In this document: positions 1 to 5,150 of the stretch, piece after piece | Layout of the letters: each line of letters starts with the position of its first letter | Position numbering within the stretch: position 1 is the stretch's first letter | Source: an uncultured Clostridia bacterium | GTDB lineage: Bacteria; Bacillota; Clostridia; TANB77; CAG-508 | Assembly (NCBI GenBank): GCA_948946035.1 | Contig: CARBKU010000103.1 | Span: forward strand, 1 to 5,404 | DNA length: 5,404 bases | Direction of reading: 5' to 3' | Notes under the pieces: generated by a model | Database searches by the model: none | What the model was told of the DNA's origin: nothing | What the model saw: the letters and a program-made list of their open reading frames with translations, nothing else | Program-made: the position numbers and the translations under genes

Positions 1-54
1 CTTATATACAAATATTTTTCTTTTTGATTAATTTCTTTTTTTATATTTGGATTG

Positions 55-159
55 TCAACACTTTTTTGGACAATTTTTATTAAGACCTGATATACACCAA
101 GAAATCCCACTTAAAAAACCTCCAAAGATAAACCATAAGATATTACCTAAAATGCTCAT
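55..159 (-). CDS. Small YccF-like membrane peptide, 34 aa (possibly truncated)
   Basis: This short reading frame starts at ATG 159 and ends at TGA 57-55. It has a good Shine-Dalgarno, AAGGAG at 173-168, eight bases before the start. The first 26 residues (MSILGNILWFIFGGF, then SGISWCISGL) resemble the start of YccF-family inner-membrane proteins, with the LGNILW...FGG...W...GL pattern and one hydrophobic segment. YccF proteins normally continue with a glycine- and isoleucine-rich second half, but this frame ends in a short polar, cysteine-containing tail (NKNCPKKC). It may therefore be a degenerate YccF gene or a genuine small membrane peptide. It is separated from the upstream operon by about 210 bases containing several inverted repeats, so it is probably not a regular member of that operon. 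No clear promoter of its own was found. The YccF resemblance is from memory of the family pattern; function is unknown. Confidence 0.5.
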   Translation of the reverse strand: MSILGNILWFIFGGFLSGISWCISGLNKNCPKKC

Positions 160-218
160 ATTCACTACTCCTTTCGTTCTATTAACATTAATTATTCATT
201 GTGTATTTTTACCACATT

Positions 219-282
219 GATTATTAAATCTTTGTGTTATTTAATTAGTCTATTTTTTATAACTAATTACTATTTAATAATC
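219..282. repeat. Nested AT-rich inverted repeats
   Basis: An 11-bp perfect inverted repeat (GATTATTAAAT at 219-229, ATTTAATAATC at 272-282) encloses a second perfect 8-bp one (TAATTAGT at 242-249, ACTAATTA at 262-269). The two could fold as one branched or bulged stem-loop in RNA or a cruciform in DNA. It lies in the spacer between the end of the operon and the 34-residue reading frame. AT-rich DNA gives such repeats by chance more easily, but two nested perfect arms are notable. The role may be transcription termination or RNA stabilisation, or none. Confidence 0.5.
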
Positions 283-286
283 TTGT

Positions 287-313
287 GAGAACTACCTTTT
301 ACAAGTAGTTCTC
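287..313 (-). terminator. Second stem-loop 3' of operon
   Basis: A perfect 9-bp inverted repeat (GAGAACTAC at 287-295, GTAGTTCTC at 305-313) has a 9-base loop. It sits about 60 bases after the stop codon of the glycosyltransferase gene. On the minus strand the bases that follow (ACAAGATTATTAAATAG) are AT-rich but not a true T-run, so it is not a textbook intrinsic terminator. It may act as a back-up terminator or as a 3'-end stabilising hairpin. Confidence 0.4.
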
Positions 314-315
314 CT

Positions 316-376
316 TGAAAATAAAAGAGGATGTTCTAAGCTAATTGCTTATTCTACAATTAGCACTTCTTTTATT
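316..376 (-). terminator. Probable operon terminator, bipartite hairpin
   Basis: The outer arms are 366-376 and 320-330 (AATAAAAGA pairing with TCTTTTATT, extended by one G-T and one G-C pair). The inner arms form a perfect 8-bp stem, GCTAATTG at 340-347 with CAATTAGC at 357-364, around a 9-base loop. On the minus strand the inner stem comes 7 bases after the glycosyltransferase stop codon and is followed by a T-rich stretch ending in CCTCTTTTATTTTC. The A-rich stretch before and T-rich stretch after the stem fit an intrinsic terminator. A 9-base unpaired bulge (331-339) makes it imperfect. Confidence 0.55.
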
Positions 377-1067
377 CCTGTTTTAATATTTTATTTGCTT
401 CACTTTGTGTAAGATATTTATACTCTATCATTTTATTTATTACTTGTTTTTGTCTTTGTTTTGCTAATTCTGGATTTTTTGTTGGTGCATACACTGATGG
501 TGCATTAGGTATCCCTGCAAGCATAATTGCTTCATAATCTGTCATCTGATTTGGTTCTTTTCTAAAATATCCTAAACTTGCTTCCCTTACAGTATAATAT
601 CCATCTCCAAAATAACTTGTATTTAAGTATAATTCTAATATTTCATCTTTTTCACATTTATTTTCTATCTTAAATGCCATAAATACTTCTGCTATTTTTC
701 TTTCAAATTTCTTGTCTTGTGTAAAATATATATTTTTTGCTAATTGCTGTGTTATTGTACTTCCACCTTCTACAAACTCCATAGCTATTATATCATTTAT
801 TGTTGCTCTACCTATTGCAATTAAATCTATTCCACAATGATTATAAAATCTATGATCTTCTACTGATAATACTGCATTGATATAATTTTGTGGTAAGTCT
901 GAAATTTCTGTATAGTTTTCTTTGCTTTTTATTTCTTTTATTTTATCTTCTATACTTATTTCTTGTATTGCATCTTTATACATTTTATATCCATTTCCTA
1001 CAAATAGCAATGCTATACTTGTTATTATCAATGTTATAAAAAATACTATTTTTAAAAATTTCTTCAT
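372..1067 (-). CDS. Monofunctional peptidoglycan glycosyltransferase (GT51)
   Basis: A 231-residue GT51 enzyme that polymerises lipid II into glycan strands on the outer face of the membrane. An N-terminal membrane anchor spans about residues 4-24. The family motifs follow in order: EDHRFYNHCGID with the probable catalytic Glu70, GGSTITQQLAKN at 101-112, RKIAEVFMAFKIE with the second conserved Glu127 (57 residues after the first, as in known GT51 enzymes), EILELYLNTSYFGDG at 142-156, and MLAGIPNAPSVYAP at 182-195. No transpeptidase domain follows, so it is monofunctional, like the S. aureus SgtB/MGT type. I place the start at ATG 1067 because GAGGTG at 1079-1074 is a Shine-Dalgarno six bases upstream. 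An in-frame GTG at 1076 lies inside that Shine-Dalgarno and is an unlikely start. It is the last gene of the operon, 24 bases after the 46-residue gene. Its presence beside a Bce-type transporter suggests restoration of wall synthesis when lipid II is attacked; this role is inferred. Confidence 0.93.
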   Translation of the reverse strand: MKKFLKIVFFITLIITSIALLFVGNGYKMYKDAIQEISIEDKIKEIKSKENYTEISDLPQNYINAVLSVEDHRFYNHCGIDLIAIGRATINDIIAMEFVEGGSTITQQLAKNIYFTQDKKFERKIAEVFMAFKIENKCEKDEILELYLNTSYFGDGYYTVREASLGYFRKEPNQMTDYEAIMLAGIPNAPSVYAPTKNPELAKQRQKQVINKMIEYKYLTQSEANKILKQE

Positions 1068-1091
1068 CTTTACCACCTCTTTTACTACTTT

Positions 1092-1232
1092 TTATTCATT
1101 CTTTTCTTTCCATTTTTTATAAATTACTGCAATAATTACTATTACGACTATTATTCCACCAACTCCTAATATTGGTAGCCAAAAATCATTTATTGATTGG
1201 ATTACTCCATCCCAATTTATGTTTTTAGGCAT
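1092..1232 (-). CDS. Small single-pass membrane protein, 46 aa, unknown
   Basis: This short gene runs from ATG 1232 to TAA 1094-1092. Its Shine-Dalgarno, AAGGAGG at 1245-1239, is near-ideal, has six bases of spacing and overlaps the TAA stop of the yxeA-like gene, which suggests translational coupling. The product has a short polar start (MPKNINWDGVIQ), a hydrophobic segment at about residues 18-38 (WLPILGVGGIIVVIVIIAVI) and a basic tail (YKKWKEKNE). This predicts one membrane span with the positively charged C-terminus inside the cell. I do not recognise a family. Its place between yxeA and the glycosyltransferase gene, with tight spacing on both sides, argues that it is a real operon member. 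It might be a small regulatory subunit of the transporter or of the glycosyltransferase, but nothing in the sequence decides this. Confidence 0.75.
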   Translation of the reverse strand: MPKNINWDGVIQSINDFWLPILGVGGIIVVIVIIAVIYKKWKEKNE

Positions 1233-1243
1233 TATAATCCTCC

Positions 1244-1594
1244 TTATTCTATATTTAAAGCTGTTTTTACTTTCTCTGGTAATTCATTTGCTTGTACTTC
1301 TTTCCACGAATGAACTCCAAAAGTTCTTACTTCCAACATTAGAAAAGCTGCTTCTCTTAGTTCTCTACTCGTTTTAAATTTTATTTCTTTTTTATTTCCA
1401 TTTTCATTGTAACAATCTAAAGTATATTCATACTTCATCTCATCTGTTGCTGAAATACTTTGAATTTTAGTATTATCTATTTGAGTAAAATATACTGATT
1501 CATAGTTTTCAAGAAAATAGAATGCTATGCCACATATTGCTATTGCTACAATAACTGCTATAATTATTGGCATTTTTTCTTTTATACTATCCAT
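1244..1594 (-). CDS. yxeA: YxeA family protein (DUF1093)
   Basis: A 116-residue protein with an N-terminal membrane segment at about residues 8-28 and a small extracytoplasmic domain. It shows the YxeA/DUF1093 pattern: YFTQI near residue 35, then YEYTLDCYNENGNKKEI (55-71), SRELREAAFL (76-85) and GVHSWKEVQANELPEKV (93-109). Its length matches B. subtilis YxeA, about 115 residues. In B. subtilis, yxeA is the last gene of yxdJKLM-yxeA, which encodes a two-component system and a Bce-type transporter responsive to cationic peptides, so this context fits the family closely. The molecular role of YxeA is not established. Cys21 lies in the membrane segment, but the residues before it (AIAI) do not make a good lipobox, so I do not call a lipoprotein. 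The start at ATG 1594 is supported by AGGAG at 1608-1604, which overlaps the TAG stop of the preceding gene. Confidence 0.88.
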   Translation of the reverse strand: MDSIKEKMPIIIAVIVAIAICGIAFYFLENYESVYFTQIDNTKIQSISATDEMKYEYTLDCYNENGNKKEIKFKTSRELREAAFLMLEVRTFGVHSWKEVQANELPEKVKTALNIE

Positions 1595-1606
1595 CTTAAT
1601 CTTCTC

Positions 1607-2095
1607 CTACTCTGCTATAATATCAATATTTCCCTTAAAATCATCTAATTTTATAGTTAAATAATAACTAACTCCGCTGACATATATATTATCTTCATAT
1701 TCTCCTGTATCATTTATTAAAGTAGTTTCATTATTTCCTAGTTTAGCAATTATATTGATATTACCACTTTCTTTTTCAATTTTTATTTTTAGTTTTATAT
1801 GATCTCCATTTTTTCTTGAAATAGCAGTTCCACCAAATATTGTTTCTTCGCCTGAATAATTATCATAATTTGCTAAATATGTTCCAACATATTTATCTAC
1901 TCCATATTTTCTTTTGCCTTTTAATTTCCAATTACTTGTTAAACCTGCTGTATCAAAACTTTGAATAAATGAATCATAAGTGTTTATAATTTTGTCTTTT
2001 GGATTTTCTCCTATTCCTATATTAAAAATTGTAATCCATAATATTATTACTAGAGTTATTATACCTAAAAATATCATTTTAAGGATTCCAAACAT
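1607..2095 (-). CDS. Membrane-anchored extracytoplasmic protein, unknown function
   Basis: A 162-residue protein I do not recognise. A strongly hydrophobic segment at about residues 4-26 is probably an uncleaved signal anchor, as no cleavage site or lipobox cysteine is visible; the protein contains no cysteine at all. The remainder is polar and rich in alternating hydrophobic and charged stretches (KLKIKIEKESGNINIIAKL, residues 101-119; YYLTIKLDDFKGNIDIIAE, 144-162), which suggests a small beta-rich domain outside the membrane. The middle contains KYVGTYLANYDNYSGEETIF (68-87), followed by GGT. It starts two bases after the permease stop, and its Shine-Dalgarno AGGAGG (2108-2103) lies inside the last codons of the permease gene, so it is probably translationally coupled. 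The position suggests an accessory factor of the transporter, perhaps a peptide-binding or sensing protein; this is inference only. Confidence 0.85.
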   Translation of the reverse strand: MFGILKMIFLGIITLVIILWITIFNIGIGENPKDKIINTYDSFIQSFDTAGLTSNWKLKGKRKYGVDKYVGTYLANYDNYSGEETIFGGTAISRKNGDHIKLKIKIEKESGNINIIAKLGNNETTLINDTGEYEDNIYVSGVSYYLTIKLDDFKGNIDIIAE

Positions 2096-2097
2096 AT

Positions 2098-4188
2098 TTA
2101 TTCCTCCTCTTTAATGATGTTTTTACTTCCAAAGTATGTAGCCAAGAAATATGCTCCATATATAACTCCTATAATAATTACTGTGGCGGCTGCTGATGGC
2201 AATAAGTCTTTTTCACTTGCTAAACCTGACATCATTTCTACTGCAAATTTTATTCCAAATATTGAATGTATAATTGCAAGTAATAATGGTAATCCAAAAA
2301 ATATTCCTATTTGTCTAAATAATGATTTGTTTATCATTTTTTCATCACAACCTATTTTTCTCAAAATAGTATATCTTTGTTTATTATCTGAAGCATCTGT
2401 TAATTGTTTCAAGGCAAGAATTGCTGAACTTGCAATTAGAAATATTACTCCTAAATAAATTGCTATAAATGTTATAATAGTTGCTAATCCTACACTTGCC
2501 TCCATAATAGATATTTTTGTCATTCCATCTATATCTAGTCCATTACTTGATAAATTTTGTATAAATCCAGAATCACCACTTGCAAATATCTTTTCTATTT
2601 CTTGTTTTTCTTCATCTGTATTTGCATTATAATTTGCTGCAAATAAATATCTTACCTTCATATCTTCTGTTAATGAACAGTTATCTGGTACTAATATAAT
2701 TCCTTGATTTGTATGACTAGTTGACATTACTACAAATCCATCTTTACATTCATTATATTTTGTATTATATTCTTTACCCGCAATCATTAAAGGATTTTTT
2801 CTATCTTCTAATACTTTGTTTCTTATATTTTCCTGTGAAGCAAAATTACAAAGCATAATATATTCATTATCATTTAGTTCATATTCATTTATTCCATATA
2901 GTCTTGCTAGTTTATTATAATCTGATATTTTAACAATGTCTTCTGGCATATTATAATTAAGATCTGGAAATTCTGCTTTTATTTCTTCATATTTATCTGC
3001 CAGAAAATCCTTCCATGTCAAATCATTTGTAGCATATATTTGTATTTCTATAATATCTTTTAGAACTTTCATGTCTAATTTATTATTTTTTAATGTTTCT
3101 TGTATTGAAATTCTTGAATCATCTCTTTGCTCTTTTGTTGTTTTTACTTCTCTTCCATATTTCATATAACTTTCTTTTAAATTTGCTGTTTTATATAAAT
3201 TTAAGTCTACTGGTGTCATTTCTATTAATTCTCTTTGCATTGTATTTCTTAATGCTAAACTTGAAGAAAGTATAGAAATTGTCATAAATAACATTAAGCA
3301 AATAACACTCATACTTGCTACCATCGTATTAATTTTGTTATTTATTTGTCTTAATACAAACATATTTGTACCTTTTAAATATGTATTTTTCATTTTTTGA
3401 ACTACTTGTATTATAAAACCTGATAAAGACCAAAAAATTAAGATTGTACTAATAATCCCCATAAGTATTGGTGGTAATAGTTTATCTGCTGTTGTTAATC
3501 TACCAAAATCTACTGTTACTTTCCAATAAGCATAACCTAATATTGTTGCTACTACAAAAAATACTAATATACAAAGAAACGGATTTTTAATTTTTACTTT
3601 TTCATTTTTCTTACTTGCATTTAATAAGTTAATTAATTTATATTTTGAAACTGTATATGTATTAAATAACATTACTGCAACATACATTACTGCAAAGTAA
3701 ATACAAGTTTTAATACAAGCATCTTTTGAAAATACAAATTGAAATTCACTCATATCTGCCTCAAACATCTTTGCAACTAATATTGACATAAATTGTGATG
3801 CAAATACTCCTACCACAAGTCCAACTGCAAGTGAAATTACTCCAACAAATATAGTTTCCATTAGTATTATTTTAGATATTTGTCTTTTTCCCATTCCAAG
3901 TGTCATATAAATTCCAAATTCTTTTTTTCTTCGGTTTATCAAAAAATTATTAGCATACACAATAAGTAATCCAAGTACAACTGCAACAAATACTGATACA
4001 AAACCTAGCATTGTTATCATTAACTTTATAATTTCTCTTTGTGATTGTGTTACCTGTAGCATAGCTTGTTGACTGTCTATTGAATTAAACATATAAAAGA
4101 TTGCTACACCTAATACTAATGTTAAAAAATATATGGCATAATCTTTTATACTTTTTTTCATATTATTCCAAGATAACTTAAATAACAT
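2098..4188 (-). CDS. Bce-type ABC transporter permease (FtsX family), peptide resistance
   Basis: A 696-residue membrane permease of the BceB/VraG/YxdM group. Ten membrane segments can be read at about residues 18-37, 57-80, 105-130, 158-178, 203-221, 238-262, 286-311, 566-592, 622-648 and 666-686. A large extracytoplasmic domain of about 250 residues (312-565) separates segments seven and eight, the hallmark of this group. The two FtsX-like regions are at about 60-190 and 570-690; RRKKEFGIYMTLGMGKRQI (86-104) and KQRYTILRKIGCDEKMI (603-619) are the cytoplasmic coupling segments typical of such permeases. Members of the family remove antimicrobial peptides such as bacitracin from their lipid targets and also signal to a partner histidine kinase. 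It is slightly longer than the usual 630-660 residues, apparently through the extracytoplasmic domain. The start overlaps the ATPase gene by 11 bases and has a very strong Shine-Dalgarno, GGAGGTGA at 4204-4197. The particular peptide handled cannot be read from the sequence. Confidence 0.95.
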   Translation of the reverse strand: MLFKLSWNNMKKSIKDYAIYFLTLVLGVAIFYMFNSIDSQQAMLQVTQSQREIIKLMITMLGFVSVFVAVVLGLLIVYANNFLINRRKKEFGIYMTLGMGKRQISKIILMETIFVGVISLAVGLVVGVFASQFMSILVAKMFEADMSEFQFVFSKDACIKTCIYFAVMYVAVMLFNTYTVSKYKLINLLNASKKNEKVKIKNPFLCILVFFVVATILGYAYWKVTVDFGRLTTADKLLPPILMGIISTILIFWSLSGFIIQVVQKMKNTYLKGTNMFVLRQINNKINTMVASMSVICLMLFMTISILSSSLALRNTMQRELIEMTPVDLNLYKTANLKESYMKYGREVKTTKEQRDDSRISIQETLKNNKLDMKVLKDIIEIQIYATNDLTWKDFLADKYEEIKAEFPDLNYNMPEDIVKISDYNKLARLYGINEYELNDNEYIMLCNFASQENIRNKVLEDRKNPLMIAGKEYNTKYNECKDGFVVMSTSHTNQGIILVPDNCSLTEDMKVRYLFAANYNANTDEEKQEIEKIFASGDSGFIQNLSSNGLDIDGMTKISIMEASVGLATIITFIAIYLGVIFLIASSAILALKQLTDASDNKQRYTILRKIGCDEKMINKSLFRQIGIFFGLPLLLAIIHSIFGIKFAVEMMSGLASEKDLLPSAAATVIIIGVIYGAYFLATYFGSKNIIKEEE

Positions 4189-4945
4189 CGTTCAAATCAC
4201 CTCCAAGAAGTGTTTGCACCTCAATTATCTTTTCAAAGAATTGTTTTCTTGTATCATTTCCTTTAATTATTTCATTAAAGATTTTTCCATCTTTGATGAA
4301 TAAAATTCTATTTGCATAAGAAGCGGTAAAAGCATCATGTGTAACCATTAGAATAGTAGCACTCATTTTTTGATTTAAAAATTCAAAGTTTTCTAGTAAT
4401 TGTCTTGCTGATTTTGAATCTAATGCACCTGTTGGCTCATCTGCTAATACTAATTTAGGGTTTGTTATAATTGCTCTTGCAGATGCAATTCTTTGTTTTT
4501 GCCCTCCAGATACTTGATAAGGATATTTTTTAAGAATTTCTTTAATTCCTAACTTTTCTGCGATTACATTTACCCTTTTATCAATTTCTCTTGCATTTAC
4601 TTTTTGAATTGTTAGTGCTAAAGCTATATTTTCATAAGCTGTAAGAGTATCTAATAAATTAAAGTCTTGAAAAATAAAACCTAATTCCTCTCTCCTAAAC
4701 TTATTTAATTTGTTTCCTTTTAGTTTTGTAATATCTTCGCCATTAACAATAATATGTCCTGCTGTTACTCTGTCTATTGTTGAAATTACATTTAAAAGTG
4801 TACTTTTTCCAGATCCACTCGCACCCATAATTCCAACAAATTCTCCTTTTTCTACTGTAAAACTAATATTGTCTATTGCTTTTGTTAGATTTGATTTGTT
4901 TCCATAGTATTTCTCTATGTTTTTTACCTCTAATACTTTTTCCAT
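4178..4945 (-). CDS. Bce-type ABC transporter ATP-binding protein
   Basis: A 255-residue cytoplasmic ATPase with all ABC motifs intact: Walker A GASGSGKST at residues 41-49, Q-loop Gln93 in IFQDFNLL, signature VSGGQ at 145-149, Walker B LVLADE at 165-170 with catalytic Glu170, D-loop ALD at 174-176, and switch His203 in VTHD. IFQDFNLLDTLT and the short C-terminal extension are typical of the MacB/LolD-like subfamily that powers FtsX-type permeases, here the BceA/YxdL group. It drives the permease encoded next, whose gene overlaps it by 11 bases. The start at ATG 4945 has AAGGAG at 4960-4955 with nine bases of spacing. It is the first gene of the operon and lies about 80 bases downstream of a predicted promoter with a BceR-like operator, so expression probably responds to peptide stress through the neighbouring two-component system. 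Confidence 0.96.
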   Translation of the reverse strand: MEKVLEVKNIEKYYGNKSNLTKAIDNISFTVEKGEFVGIMGASGSGKSTLLNVISTIDRVTAGHIIVNGEDITKLKGNKLNKFRREELGFIFQDFNLLDTLTAYENIALALTIQKVNAREIDKRVNVIAEKLGIKEILKKYPYQVSGGQKQRIASARAIITNPKLVLADEPTGALDSKSARQLLENFEFLNQKMSATILMVTHDAFTASYANRILFIKDGKIFNEIIKGNDTRKQFFEKIIEVQTLLGGDLNDVI

Positions 4946-4994
4946 AATAAAAAGCTCCTTTCCATGTTTACAATCTCACTGTCGTTTGATTGCA

Positions 4995-5034
4995 TAAGTT
5001 ATCTGTAACTCGCTTCTCTCGAACAGCTAACTTA
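4995..5034. repeat. 12-bp inverted repeat adjoining the -10 box
   Basis: The arms TAAGTTATCTGT (4995-5006) and ACAGCTAACTTA (5023-5034) are inverted repeats of 12 positions with one mismatch, around a 16-base centre. One arm begins immediately after the predicted -10 TATAAT (5040-5035), so the palindrome covers the predicted transcription start and first part of the leader. It could be an operator for a second regulator, or its transcribed part could fold in the leader RNA. The repeat is seen directly; the role is unknown. Confidence 0.55.
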
Positions 5035-5063
5035 ATTATAACCCCATTTTAGCCATTATTCCT
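5035..5063 (-). promoter_or_regulatory. Predicted promoter of the transporter operon
   Basis: A perfect TATAAT -10 box lies at 5040-5035 on the minus strand. At 17-base spacing the -35 position (5063-5058) reads AGGAAT, which does not match TTGACA. A good -10 with a poor -35 is what is expected of a promoter needing an activator, and a BceR-like operator lies just upstream. Predicted transcription would start near 5028, giving a leader of roughly 80 bases before the ATPase gene. Confidence 0.55.
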
Positions 5064-5073
5064 ATCGATTTTC

Positions 5074-5104
5074 CTTACACAAATCTTACATTTTCGTAAG
5101 ATTT
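5074..5104 (-). promoter_or_regulatory. BceR-type response regulator binding site
   Basis: A perfect 9-bp inverted repeat, AAATCTTAC (5081-5089) and GTAAGATTT (5096-5104), is separated by six bases. Its core on the minus strand, TTACG-AAAA-TGTAA, closely matches the TNACA-N4-TGTAA pattern described for Bce-type response regulators. A further TGTAAG half-site occurs at 5079-5074, exactly 11 bases after the TGTAAG in the main repeat (5090-5085), so it falls on the same face of the helix. The site lies about 50 bases upstream of the predicted -10. It is most likely bound by the response regulator partner of the adjacent histidine kinase, whose gene would lie beyond the window. Confidence 0.72.
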
Positions 5105-5113
5105 CTTTCTTAT

Positions 5114-5145
5114 AAAAAAACTATTCTGTAAATATAACAAGATAG
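5114..5145 (-). terminator. Weak intrinsic terminator after histidine kinase gene
   Basis: Five bases after the kinase stop codon, the minus strand reads CTATCTTG (5145-5138), a 9-base loop, then CAGAATAG (5128-5121). These pair with one mismatch and one G-U pair and are followed by seven T residues (5120-5114). The stem is short and AT-rich, so termination may be partial. It separates the two-component genes from the transporter operon, matching the presence of a new promoter downstream. Confidence 0.45.
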
Positions 5146-5150
5146 CAATT

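Noticed and set aside
9..49. CAAATAT...ATATTTG inverted repeat as a terminator
   Set aside because: The arms are only 7 AT-rich base pairs with a 27-base loop, which is expected by chance at this base composition.
53..58. TTGACA on the minus strand as a -35 promoter box
   Set aside because: It overlaps the stop codon of the 34-residue frame, and no convincing -10 is found 16-18 bases downstream (sequence near 30-36 is GAAATT/AAATTA).
372..1076. GTG at 1076 as the start of the glycosyltransferase
   Set aside because: The GTG lies within the Shine-Dalgarno GAGGTG (1079-1074) that serves ATG 1067 at ideal spacing; nothing suitable lies upstream of the GTG.
922..1122. Plus-strand open frame opposite the glycosyltransferase start
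   Set aside because: It is a low-complexity Ile/Phe/Ser translation of the AT-rich antisense strand, without a recognisable family, and lies opposite a well-supported gene.
2114..2458. Plus-strand 114-residue open frame opposite the permease C-terminus
   Set aside because: It is the antisense shadow of the strongly supported permease gene and shows no family motif.
3093..3275. Plus-strand 60-residue open frame opposite the permease
   Set aside because: Its Leu/Phe repeats come from antisense reading of A-rich codons in the permease; there is no independent support.
4710..4907. Plus-strand 65-residue open frame opposite the ATPase
   Set aside because: It is antisense to the ATPase Walker A region and is a shadow frame.
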